Shown: piece by piece, positions 1 through 7,020 of the stretch
Layout: every line of letters starts with the position of its first letter
Position numbering within the stretch: position 1 is the first letter of the stretch
NCBI GenBank assembly: GCA_021808665.1
Contig: JAKBBA010000150.1
Coordinates: 1 to 7,676 of the forward strand
Direction of reading: 5' to 3'
Length of the DNA: 7,676 bases
From: Actinomycetes bacterium
GTDB taxonomy: Bacteria; Actinomycetota; Acidimicrobiia; Acidimicrobiales; Palsa-688
Notes under the pieces: generated by a model
Databases searched by the model: none
Seen by the model: only the letters and a program-made list of their open reading frames with translations
Told to the model about the DNA's origin: nothing
Translations under genes and position numbers: made by a program

Positions 1-518
1 GGTACTCCACATCCGAGCAACGCCGCGGATTGCAGGGGGATGTGGTGCGGGATCTTCACGCAGCCCCACTCGGGCATCACAGTGTGGGTGGAGAAGGTCC
101 CGGCAAAAGCCGACTGCCCGACATCGGCCCCATTGAGATGCTTGCGGTATGTCCCGTCAAGCAGTGCGCCTGCGCCAATCCCCCCGCCGAGATCGCAGAG
201 GTTCTGCATCCCGTTGGCACACCATCGGCAACGACCGCACGACGGGATGAAAGACGTGACGATATGGTCGCCAGGCTTCACCAAGCGAACCCCTGGACCG
301 ACGTCCAGCACCACCCCGGCCCCTTCATGCCCACCGTTGTACGGTAGGTGGCTGCACGGGACGTCCCCTTTCGCCGTGTGGTCGTCGGAGTGACAAAGCC
401 CGGTGGCGGCGAACTCGACCAGGACCTCGAATTCCTTCGGTGGGTCCAGATCGACTTCTTCGACGTGCCATTTTCCAGGCTGCTCTGTAAGTACGGCAGC
501 ACGCGCTTTCATGGTCAT
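1..518 (-). CDS. Zinc-dependent alcohol dehydrogenase, AdhD-like (NDMA-dependent type), N-terminal 172 residues
   Basis: Medium-chain zinc alcohol dehydrogenase, cut by the left window edge, so the C-terminal part and nucleotide-binding domain are not visible. Seen: catalytic zinc ligands Cys42 (in GLCHSD), His64-Glu65 (GGHEGAGVV) and Cys170 (LLGCGV). The structural zinc loop has Cys94, Cys97, Cys100 and Cys108 (CGRCRWC, then QNLCD). The layout and phrases such as GLCHSD, GGHEG and QNLCD recall M. tuberculosis AdhD and the class called NDMA-dependent alcohol dehydrogenases, which hold nicotinamide cofactor tightly. Start: the ATG at 518 overlaps the upstream P450 stop by one base (TGATG), implying translational coupling, with GGGAG about ten bases upstream. 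A second ATG at 512 is possible. Inferred role: oxidation of an alcohol made by a P450 in the same operon. Family is firm; subfamily is from remembered similarity. Confidence 0.9.
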   Translation of the reverse strand, partial: MTMKARAAVLTEQPGKWHVEEVDLDPPKEFEVLVEFAATGLCHSDDHTAKGDVPCSHLPYNGGHEGAGVVLDVGPGVRLVKPGDHIVTSFIPSCGRCRWCANGMQNLCDLGGGIGAGALLDGTYRKHLNGADVGQSAFAGTFSTHTVMPEWGCVKIPHHIPLQSAALLGCGV

Positions 519-1729
519 CAGTTCGCGCTCTCCCACACAACATTTACGGCGGTCATGCCCCATACGCCGCCGAGGTGTGATGTAGCACTCTCGAGCGAGT
601 ACGTCGGAAGCGCCTTGTGCAGTTCATCGAACGCCCCAACCAAGATCGTCCGAGCCAGAGCCGCACCAATGCACTTGTGCGGCCCGAGACCAAAGGTCAT
701 GTGACGATTGACTTCCCGATCGAACTCGACCTGCTGAGGATCAGCGAACTCGTCGGCGTCACGATTCGCAACGGGACACATGAACGTCACACGATCGCCT
801 TTCTTCATCTGAACGCCGCCGAATTCCAGGTCGCGCACGGCAGAGCGGTTCGGTCCCGCCGGACCCGACCATCTCAGGACCTCCTCGACGACCATAGGCA
901 GCTGCTCCGGGTGGTTGCGGATCTGCTCTTGAAGATGCGGACGCAGCGCCAGCAGCTCGATGCCTTGCGATGTCACGCTCTGGGTAGTGTCGAGCCCTGC
1001 GATCATGAGCAACATCAACAGGCCCACGACTCGATTCGCAGGGAGCGACTCACCGTTGACCTTCGTGTTCATCAGCAGGGTGGTCATATCGTCGCGCGGC
1101 GACCTCGCACGTTCTTCGATCTGCCTCATGGAGTAGCCCATGATTTTGGCGATGGCATCAGCCTGAGTCGCCTGATTGTCCTGCTCGCTCTGGCCCGGTA
1201 TGCCGTTCAGTTCGAGCTCGACCCAGTGCTCCAGCTTCTCGCGATCTTCGCTCGGCCAGTCAACAAGGTTCAGAAACATCGAACTCGCGAGAGGTCTCGC
1301 AAACTCCGAGACCACCTCGCAGCGTCCGCGATCAACGAACTTGGCAATGAGCTCCCGCCCGGTCGACCTGACTCGCTCGTCGAGCAGACGCATACGGGCA
1401 GGGGCAAAGAGCGGGTTGAGCATCCGTCGGTAGTCAGCGTGTTCTGGGCCGTCAAGCTCGATTGGCACCATTCGCTCCCGCTCGTCCAATCCACTGGCCA
1501 GTTTGACGCCGCAGCTCGAACTGTCGAACATGGACGTGTCAGTCAGTCCGGCGCGACAACCCTCGGCGCTCAGGACCACCCAGTGTCCCCCGTGGCGGTC
1601 AGTCCACACCACCTCTCCGATCTGTTTCCGCCACCGTTGGGCGACCGCCTGTACGTCGGAGATCTGCTCGGAACCAAACGTGTCGTAGTCAACAACGAGC
1701 CCCTCCGGCACGTACGCTGGCCTGATCAT
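518..1729 (-). CDS. Cytochrome P450 (A), 403 residues
   Basis: Soluble bacterial class I P450 of normal length with no membrane anchor, expected to hydroxylate a small hydrophobic substrate in the cytosol using electrons from a ferredoxin. Seen in order: I-helix oxygen-activation motif AGLDTT (residues 244-249) with the standard acid-threonine pair Asp247-Thr248; K-helix ExxR (Glu283-Arg286); heme loop FGLGPHKCIG (346-355) with thiolate Cys353. The ATG at 1729 has GGAGGG (1736-1741) six bases upstream. A 136-bp gap separates it from the LLM gene, the largest gap in the operon. Its TGA shares one base with the alcohol dehydrogenase ATG, so the two are probably co-translated and may act in sequence. 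CYP family and substrate cannot be assigned by eye; a catabolic role is inferred from context. Confidence 0.95.
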   Translation of the reverse strand: MIRPAYVPEGLVVDYDTFGSEQISDVQAVAQRWRKQIGEVVWTDRHGGHWVVLSAEGCRAGLTDTSMFDSSSCGVKLASGLDERERMVPIELDGPEHADYRRMLNPLFAPARMRLLDERVRSTGRELIAKFVDRGRCEVVSEFARPLASSMFLNLVDWPSEDREKLEHWVELELNGIPGQSEQDNQATQADAIAKIMGYSMRQIEERARSPRDDMTTLLMNTKVNGESLPANRVVGLLMLLMIAGLDTTQSVTSQGIELLALRPHLQEQIRNHPEQLPMVVEEVLRWSGPAGPNRSAVRDLEFGGVQMKKGDRVTFMCPVANRDADEFADPQQVEFDREVNRHMTFGLGPHKCIGAALARTILVGAFDELHKALPTYSLESATSHLGGVWGMTAVNVVWESAN

Positions 1730-1865
1730 TCGCCACCCTCCCCTGATAGGAAACTACCGGCCGGCGCCGGGCTGGCGCCATCCGAGGACTTAATTCAATC
1801 AGCCCGGGGTGACCACACGTCCGCACCCCTCGGCACCCTCGGACTCGCAGACTTGCCCCACGCTG
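1730..1865 (-). other. 136-bp intergenic gap with a small GC hairpin; possible internal promoter region
   Basis: No coding sequence seen. This is the only large gap inside the eight-gene run. It contains two copies of GGCGCC (1763-1768 and 1774-1779) separated by five bases. Each is self-complementary, so they can form a 6-bp stem. There is no U-tract on the minus strand after it, so it is not a convincing terminator. TCCGAGG (1781-1787) and CCTCGGA (1837-1843) form a longer-range 7-bp inverted repeat. An A/T-rich patch (TTAATTCAAT, 1790-1799) could be part of a promoter for the P450-A and alcohol dehydrogenase pair, but no clear -35/-10 pair was recognised. Confidence 0.35.
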
Positions 1866-2954
1866 CTAGCTCTTGTCGACGAGATTCTTCAGCATTGGTA
1901 GGAGTTCCTTCACGAGGTGCCCGTCCAACTCGGCGCTTTCGGTGGGGAACGCCTCGCGGGCGGCTTGGTTCGGCGGCGTGATGACGATCTTGCTCACACC
2001 CAGGGCCTCGATCGCCCGAATCTTCTCCGCACACGCTGAGACTTCACCGACGATCCCGTAACGGTCGATGAAGTCGTCCGACATGACGGCCGTCTGCGCA
2101 GAATTAGGTTCACCGTGGTGACGCATGTCGTAGTTGGCCCGAATCTTCTGAAGGACCTCCGCCGACTGATCGTTCACAGGTCCGGTAGGCGCGCTCTGCA
2201 TGGCAGCGAACCGTGCGAATGACGCCAAGCCCCCGGAGATAACGCGCCGGGCCACCTCGATATCGGGATGGCAGCCCACGTTTACGTAGACTCCGAATTC
2301 GGGCTCAGCGGGATCCCGACCGACCGCACCAGCCGCTTGTCGGGCTTCGTTTATGCCCCAGGCGATGCGGTCGAGGTCGGCTCCAACGGTGAACGTAACA
2401 ATGTCCGCATGACGGCCTCCGATGGCAATGGCTTTCGGCCCAGTCGCCACTACCTCCACCGGTACCGGGGGCAGCGCAGGATCGAGCCACCGCAACCAGC
2501 TGACGTCCGGTTGGTCGCCAAGGTGGAGGTCGTCGAGGTCCAGAGGGGCGTCCGACAACTCTTCGAACGGTATCCTCTCACCTCGCAGGTATCTCCGAAC
2601 CGCCTTCACGTACCGCTCGAATACAGCGAGCGACGACGGCTTCATGCCGATATATGCCAGCGCCGAGTCGCCGCGACCTATGCCGTAGGAGGCGCGCCCG
2701 CCGGAGGCCTCATGAATGGCCGCGATGGCCGAGGCGCTCACCGCCGGGTGCCGGGTAGCCGGGTTGGTAACCCCAGGACTCACCTTGAGTCGCGAGGTGA
2801 CAGATGTAGCGAGCGTCATGGCGATGTAGCAGTCTGCGCGCAGGTTCTGGGAGTCGACGAACATGATGCCGTCCCATCCCTCGGCCTCGACTCGTCTCGC
2901 CCAGTCGGCTACGAGGGTCGTCTCTGACGATCCGAAGGTCCAGTACTCGGTCAT
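1866..2954 (-). CDS. LLM-class (luciferase-like) F420-dependent oxidoreductase
   Basis: A 362-residue TIM-barrel oxidoreductase of the bacterial luciferase/methylene-tetrahydromethanopterin reductase superfamily; actinobacterial members mostly use deazaflavin F420 rather than FMN. Seen: early barrel segment with FVDSQNL (32-38); the signature block GVTNPATRHP (61-70) then HEASGGRASYGIGRGDSA (81-98), which in this family forms the cofactor pocket; and a late VGEVSACAEKIRAIEALGV segment (302-320) typical of the last barrel helix. Start: the ATG at 2954 has GAGAGG (2961-2966) six bases upstream, lying in the 12-bp gap after the SDR stop, so it is cotranscribed with the SDR. In the pathway it may reduce or oxidise a ring ketone, alcohol or double bond; the reaction is unknown. 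F420 rather than flavin is inferred from family and likely host, since the residues do not settle it. Confidence 0.9.
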   Translation of the reverse strand: MTEYWTFGSSETTLVADWARRVEAEGWDGIMFVDSQNLRADCYIAMTLATSVTSRLKVSPGVTNPATRHPAVSASAIAAIHEASGGRASYGIGRGDSALAYIGMKPSSLAVFERYVKAVRRYLRGERIPFEELSDAPLDLDDLHLGDQPDVSWLRWLDPALPPVPVEVVATGPKAIAIGGRHADIVTFTVGADLDRIAWGINEARQAAGAVGRDPAEPEFGVYVNVGCHPDIEVARRVISGGLASFARFAAMQSAPTGPVNDQSAEVLQKIRANYDMRHHGEPNSAQTAVMSDDFIDRYGIVGEVSACAEKIRAIEALGVSKIVITPPNQAAREAFPTESAELDGHLVKELLPMLKNLVDKS

Positions 2955-2966
2955 GTCATTCCTCTC

Positions 2967-3902
2967 TTACGCCGGATTTGGCACGAGGCCGTTCGTGCCG
3001 GCGTTGGCCGGTGCCTGCGCGATCAGGGGACGGACTACGTCGCCCAAGCTTGCAGCATCCCACCGAGAACCGCTCTCGATCGTGGGTCCCGCACGCCATC
3101 CACTCGCCACCACGATCTTGCCCCCTCGGACCCCAAAGATCCTCCCGTTGACATCATGGGACTCCTTGCTCCCAAGCCACGCGACAAGCGGAGCCACGTT
3201 CTCGGGGTCGAGATCGTAAAACCCATTCTCGGCATGCTCCTTCAGACGACCCGCCTTCCGAAATACATCTTCCGTCAAACGGCTGAGCGCAGTCGGATAG
3301 ACCGCGTTGGCCGTGACGCCGTAACGTTCGAGCTCACGGCTGGCGACGATCGTCAGGGAGGCAATACCGGCCTTAGCCGCCGCGTAGTTAGCCTGGCCCG
3401 GGTTCGAATACAGTCCCGAGGAAGAAGTCGTGTTGATCAGACGTCCGTCTACCGGCTCGCCCGCCTTCGCCCGCTCGCGCCAATGAGTGGCTGCCCAGTG
3501 GGTAGGAGCGAAGGTGCCTCTAAGGTGGACTCTGATGACCGAGTCCCACTCCTCGATTCCCATATTGACGATCGTGCGGTCTCGAAGGATCCCAGCGTTG
3601 TTGACCAGAACGTCCAGCCGACCGTAGCGGTCGACCGCTAAGTTGATCATCTCGCGCGCACCATCGAAGTCGGCGACGTCGTGACCGTCAGCGATTGCCT
3701 CGCCGCCTGCATCGATGATTTCCTGGACCACCTGCTGGGCTGGATCGAGGGAGGTCTCCCCCTGCCCGTCCCCACCCGCACCAAGGTCGTTCACAATGAC
3801 TTTGGCTCCACGTCTGGCGAACTCCAAGGCGTAACCACGGCCCACTCCCCGGCCTGCACCGGTGATCACCACGACGCGGTCTTCACACAGGCGGCCCGTC
3901 AT
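2967..3902 (-). CDS. SDR-family 3-hydroxyacyl-CoA dehydrogenase, MFE-2/17beta-HSD4-like
   Basis: A 311-residue short-chain dehydrogenase predicted to oxidise a 3-hydroxyacyl-CoA to the 3-ketoacyl-CoA with NAD+. Seen: Rossmann motif TGAGRGVG (14-21); Asp39 after the second strand, favouring NAD; NNAG (101-104) extended to NNAGILRDRT; active-site serines 160-162 in TTSSSGLYSNPGQ; catalytic Tyr173 and Lys177 (YAAAK). VNDLGAGGDGQG, NNAGILRDR, HLRGTF and SNPGQANYAAAK closely recall the dehydrogenase domain of peroxisomal multifunctional enzyme 2 and the bacterial steroid-catabolic Hsd4B-type enzymes. It is a stand-alone dehydrogenase without hydratase or SCP2 domain. Start: the ATG at 3902 overlaps the thiolase stop (ATGA), with GGAG six bases upstream. 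The frame stays open to 4118, but that extension lies inside the thiolase gene and is not protein-like. It feeds its product to the thiolase encoded just upstream. Confidence 0.92.
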   Translation of the reverse strand: MTGRLCEDRVVVITGAGRGVGRGYALEFARRGAKVIVNDLGAGGDGQGETSLDPAQQVVQEIIDAGGEAIADGHDVADFDGAREMINLAVDRYGRLDVLVNNAGILRDRTIVNMGIEEWDSVIRVHLRGTFAPTHWAATHWRERAKAGEPVDGRLINTTSSSGLYSNPGQANYAAAKAGIASLTIVASRELERYGVTANAVYPTALSRLTEDVFRKAGRLKEHAENGFYDLDPENVAPLVAWLGSKESHDVNGRIFGVRGGKIVVASGWRAGPTIESGSRWDAASLGDVVRPLIAQAPANAGTNGLVPNPA

Positions 3903-5110
3903 GCGGCGCTCCGCTCCAGGATGTGGACCGAGCATGCCGATCCAAGTCCGATGACGTGGGTAAGACCAACCCTGGCCTCGTCGATCTGACGCGGTCCGGC
4001 CTCGCCGCGAAGGTGCGTGGAGACCTCGTAGAGGTTCGCAATTCCTGTCGCCCCTAGGGGATGCCCCTTCGAGAGAAGACCTCCAGAGACGTTCACAGGG
4101 ATCTCTCCGTCGCGCCATGGGCCTCGACGGTCGATGAAGTCACCTGCGCCTCCTGGCTCGCAGAGCATCAGGTTGTCATAGTGGATCAGTTCGGCCGTGG
4201 CAAAGCAGTCGTGGAGCTCGACCAGGTCGAGATCCTGGGGGCTGACCCCTGCGATCTCATAGGCTTTCCTGGCTGCGTTCCGGGTCAGGGTGGACACGTC
4301 CGGCTGCACCTGTCCATCAGGCACCCACGGATCCGAAGTGAGCACCGAAGCGGAGATCTTCACACTGCGCCGCTGCACCTCCGCCGGCATACTGGCGAGC
4401 CGCTCCCCCGATGCGAGCACGGCGGCAGCAGCCCCGTCGCCTGTCGGACAACACATCAGCACGGTGTTGGGGTAGGAAATCATTTCGGCTTCGAGAACCT
4501 CCCCCAACGTGAAAGCCTTTTGATACTGCGCAAGAGGATTCAGCGTCGAGTGCTGATGGTTCTTCTCCGCCACACGGGCGAATTGCTCTAAACCCACGCC
4601 AGAATGCTGGCCGGCATACCGCATGCCGGCCTGAGCGAAGACACCAGGCATGAGCCTGGTGCCGAGTACACCCTCCAAGGGGAGAGCGGCGCCATCGTTT
4701 CCGCTGGGCTCGAACTGGTTCTTCGTCGTTGAAGAGGCGGCTCCACCGAGTAGCCCCATCTTCCCCATCTGCTCGCAGCCGACCGCCAGACCGAGCGAGG
4801 CCTCCCCGGCCAAGATTGCTTGATGCACAACTCGAACTGCCGTTGCGCCGGTCGCGCAGGCATTGAGCACGTTGTAGGCAGGGATACCCGTCTGCCCGAT
4901 CAGCTTTTGCACCTTCTGCGCTGGATAAGCACGGGCCTGGTTGACGCTGCCGGCCGCAAGCACCTCCATATCGCCGATCTCTAGTGATGCGTCATCGAGG
5001 GCGGCAAGAGCGGCCTCTGCGCCAAGGTCGAAGGCGGTTCGGTCGGGGTAGCGGCCGAACTTCGTCATCGACACGCCCAGAATCCAGACACTCTGCGGGT
5101 CAGGTCTCAT
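3899..5110 (-). CDS. SCP2-type thiolase (lipid-transfer protein/acetyl-CoA acetyltransferase family)
   Basis: A 403-residue thiolase-fold enzyme of the SCP-x/Ltp branch, predicted to cleave a 3-ketoacyl-CoA with CoA. Seen: nucleophile Cys85 in NACATGATAV; HDCF motif with His300 and Cys302, the SCP2-thiolase counterpart of NEAF; His350 in GGLLSKGHPLGATG (343-356); and Cys393 in GLGSAC near the C-terminus, the usual acid/base cysteine. All thiolase catalytic positions are therefore present. No C-terminal SCP2 lipid-binding domain follows. It overlaps the DUF35 gene by 4 bp (ATGA, 5107-5110), with AGAAGGG (5116-5122) upstream of its ATG, and overlaps the SDR gene by 4 bp at its other end. Thiolases next to DUF35 proteins commonly form a complex with them. 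The alternative, an Ltp2-like retro-aldolase, is less likely given the catalytic residues. Substrate unknown. Confidence 0.93.
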   Translation of the reverse strand: MRPDPQSVWILGVSMTKFGRYPDRTAFDLGAEAALAALDDASLEIGDMEVLAAGSVNQARAYPAQKVQKLIGQTGIPAYNVLNACATGATAVRVVHQAILAGEASLGLAVGCEQMGKMGLLGGAASSTTKNQFEPSGNDGAALPLEGVLGTRLMPGVFAQAGMRYAGQHSGVGLEQFARVAEKNHQHSTLNPLAQYQKAFTLGEVLEAEMISYPNTVLMCCPTGDGAAAAVLASGERLASMPAEVQRRSVKISASVLTSDPWVPDGQVQPDVSTLTRNAARKAYEIAGVSPQDLDLVELHDCFATAELIHYDNLMLCEPGGAGDFIDRRGPWRDGEIPVNVSGGLLSKGHPLGATGIANLYEVSTHLRGEAGPRQIDEARVGLTHVIGLGSACSVHILERSAA

Positions 5111-5532
5111 AGTTTCCCTTCTCCCACCCCTGTCGGTGCGACATCGGGCTCATAACCGAAGGCGATGGCCACAGTCCCATTGTCATCCGCACCCGCCTCG
5201 AACGTGCGCAGACGCACGGGGAGGCCGAGCCGTATGACACCTGGATCCGGGTCACAACCTAGAACGTTGGCCTTCACCGTCGTGCCGTCGTCGAGATCGA
5301 CTATGGCCGAGGCAAATGGCACGTGGACCGTTTTCGCAGCGCGGTGCACGATGGTGAACGAGCCTATGGTCCCCCGATCGGAGAGCCGGCGAGAAACAAA
5401 CTTGCGCTTCCCGCATCGCGCGCACGCCATGCGCCGCTCGAGATACCGGGCGCCGCAAGTCTCACACTCCTGAGCCTCTAGGTGAGCGCCGTCACTGTCG
5501 AGGACGAGATAATTCACGACAGGTAGTTCCAT
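5107..5532 (-). CDS. DUF35 family zinc-ribbon/OB-fold protein, thiolase partner
   Basis: A 141-residue protein with an N-terminal rubredoxin-like zinc ribbon (Cys23-x2-Cys26 and Cys37-x2-Cys40, in ECETCGARY and ACARCGKR) followed by an OB-fold: GTIGSFTIVHRA, then VPFASAIVDLDDGTTVKANVLG, then GLPVRLRTFE. This is the standard DUF35 arrangement. Such proteins pair with thiolase-fold enzymes: the DUF35 part of ChsH2 binds Ltp2 in steroid side-chain cleavage, and an archaeal DUF35 protein bridges thiolase and HMG-CoA synthase. Its TGA overlaps the thiolase ATG, supporting a 1:1 partner. Start: the ATG at 5532 has GAAAGG (5540-5545) seven bases upstream. The frame runs to an ATG at 5562, but that start has no ribosome-binding site and adds ten basic residues not expected in the family. 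Whether it binds acyl-CoA or only scaffolds is not visible. Confidence 0.92.
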   Translation of the reverse strand: MELPVVNYLVLDSDGAHLEAQECETCGARYLERRMACARCGKRKFVSRRLSDRGTIGSFTIVHRAAKTVHVPFASAIVDLDDGTTVKANVLGCDPDPGVIRLGLPVRLRTFEAGADDNGTVAIAFGYEPDVAPTGVGEGKL

Positions 5533-5577
5533 GCATCTACCTTTCTCTGGACGACGCGCCATACGGGGGACGCGTTC

Positions 5578-5823
5578 TCATCCGACGTCGAAGGTGATCG
5601 CCTGAGTCGGACAGGACCGAGCAGCGGCACGTACGTCGTCCAGGTGGTCCTTGGTTGCGCCCGCCTCAAGAACGCTGGCGCGGTCGTCGTCCCCTAGCGA
5701 AAACACTTCGGGAGCCCGCCGCTCACACACCCCGTTTCCCTGGCAGATCTCCTGGTCCACGCTCACTCGTAGACCTTGCTTCAGGTTCGCCCCAGTGCTT
5801 TCGTTGTCTGTCATTTTGTTCAC
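5578..5823 (-). CDS. Small 3Fe-4S ferredoxin, P450 redox partner
   Basis: An 81-residue acidic ferredoxin of the kind paired with actinobacterial P450s. Seen: cluster motif C-x5-C (Cys27 and Cys33 in ICQGNGVCE) and Cys71-Pro72 in ARSCPTQAI, giving the CxxXxxC...CP pattern. The central position that would be Cys in a 4Fe-4S protein is Asn30, so a 3Fe-4S cluster is expected; this residue varies among actinobacterial ferredoxins and affects redox potential. Start: GTG at 5823, preceded five bases away by GGAAG (5829-5833). An in-frame ATG at 5814 is the alternative but is badly spaced from that site. It sits 24 bp after the P450-B stop, so it most likely serves P450-B and possibly P450-A. No ferredoxin reductase is encoded in the window. 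It acts in the cytosol. Confidence 0.93.
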   Translation of the reverse strand: MNKMTDNESTGANLKQGLRVSVDQEICQGNGVCERRAPEVFSLGDDDRASVLEAGATKDHLDDVRAAARSCPTQAITFDVG

Positions 5824-5847
5824 CAGTTCTTCCGACGAGGGACCAGT

Positions 5848-7020
5848 CTACGCGTTTGTTGATGCAGGGAGGGAGAGCCAGGCGTTCCGTAACCCGACTC
5901 TTTCGATGAAGGTGCAATTTTTACGGTCGACCGTGTAGTTCGGAATCTTTCGCAAGAGCACCTCCACGGCGACCCGCAACTCGAGACGGGCAAGCCAGCT
6001 ACCGAGGCAGAAATGCACCCCTCGACCAAATGTCATATGCGGTACGGAGGGCCGGTCAGGATCAAACTCTTGCGCGTTCTTGAACTTCACTTCGTCGCGG
6101 TTCGCTGCGTGGTATGCAAGAAGGATGCGATCGCCAGCGTGGATCTGCTGGCGGCCTACTTCTGCGTCCTGGACGGCGGTCCGAGCGAGGCCGAGGATCG
6201 GCGTGTAAACCCGCAGAAGTTCCTCAACGGCGGCCGGGATGGCCTCCGTATGGGTCATCAGGTGAGACCGCAGCTCGCGGTCGAGATCAAGGTGGTAGAG
6301 GATGTGTCCCAGGGTGTCGGCGGTTGACCGCACGCCTCCAAGGATCAGCCCAACCATCAGTCCGACGAGGTCGTCATCGGAGAAGGTGGGCTCACTGAAG
6401 CGGACCAGATGCCCGAGCAGGTCATCCGTCTCGCTGCGACGCTTGTCAGCGATGATTGCCTTGAGGCGACCGATGACTGCCTGCACCTGATCTGCTGTTG
6501 GCTGCTCACGCGACAGAGCGACGGCCTCGTAGAGATCCCAGGTGTCGTCGACGTGAATTCCTGCGTAGGTTAGGACAGCTCGCGCCGGCACCTGCTGAGC
6601 GAAATCAGTGACACCGTCGAATGTACCGAGTTCCAAGAGGTGGTCCGTCAACTCTTCGACGACACCTTCTATGAAGGGTCGGAGTGTCTCAACCTGCTTC
6701 TTGCTGAAGAAGGGGTTGAGCGCGTGTCTGTAGGTGTCGTGCAGGTCTCCGTCCAGCTCGCCGGGGAGGAGTGGCGCCTTTTCTTTGTTGTCCGGAATGG
6801 TGATCCCGCCCGAGCCGTCGGCCAGGCGCTCGACGATGAATCCCTCGTCGTTGCGGAGGATCTCGCATATCAGCGGGTACGAGGTAACGAACCAGTACCC
6901 GCCGTGAGCCTCTGTCCACGCGATTGGGCTCTCTGTCCGGAACTCCTCGAGGATCGTCTCCCGGTTTGCTGCGAACTCCGCTGAGTGATGGTCAAAATCG
7001 ACGATGCACCTGCCGGTCAT
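5848..7020 (-). CDS. Cytochrome P450 (B), 390 residues, atypical I-helix
   Basis: First gene of the run. Soluble class I P450 with K-helix ExxR (Glu267-Arg270 in EELLR) and heme loop FGRGVHFCLG (331-340) with thiolate Cys338. The I-helix reads GLILGGVRSTADTL (224-237). Aligned with P450-A from the shared Val-Gly-Leu, the usual Asp/Glu-Thr pair is Arg231-Ser232, so the conserved acid is missing and the threonine is replaced by serine; Asp235-Thr236 lies one helical turn later. The nucleotide sequence there is in frame and uninterrupted. Start: the ATG at 7020 has GAGGGG (7027-7032) six bases upstream and gives a normal P450 N-terminus. The frame stays open to an ATG at 7152, but those 44 residues are Arg/Ser-rich and unlike P450. 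CYP family and substrate unknown. The odd I-helix may mean unusual oxygen activation or chemistry. Confidence 0.93.
   Translation of the reverse strand: MTGRCIVDFDHHSAEFAANRETILEEFRTESPIAWTEAHGGYWFVTSYPLICEILRNDEGFIVERLADGSGGITIPDNKEKAPLLPGELDGDLHDTYRHALNPFFSKKQVETLRPFIEGVVEELTDHLLELGTFDGVTDFAQQVPARAVLTYAGIHVDDTWDLYEAVALSREQPTADQVQAVIGRLKAIIADKRRSETDDLLGHLVRFSEPTFSDDDLVGLMVGLILGGVRSTADTLGHILYHLDLDRELRSHLMTHTEAIPAAVEELLRVYTPILGLARTAVQDAEVGRQQIHAGDRILLAYHAANRDEVKFKNAQEFDPDRPSVPHMTFGRGVHFCLGSWLARLELRVAVEVLLRKIPNYTVDRKNCTFIERVGLRNAWLSLPASTNA

Noticed and set aside
1763..1779. GGCGCC hairpin as a rho-independent terminator
   Set aside because: The stem is only 6 bp and no T-rich run follows on the minus strand.
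617..1981. 454-codon open frame on the plus strand
   Set aside because: It lies wholly opposite P450-A and the end of the LLM gene, is Arg/His/Leu-rich with no recognisable domain, and is a typical antisense shadow in high-G+C DNA.
2268..2927. 219-codon plus-strand open frame
   Set aside because: It is opposite the well-supported LLM oxidoreductase, with no domain recognised.
3903..4118. 72-residue N-terminal extension of the SDR frame
   Set aside because: It sits inside the thiolase coding sequence, is Arg-rich and not SDR-like. The ATG at 3902 has an ATGA overlap, a ribosome-binding site and a proper Rossmann start.
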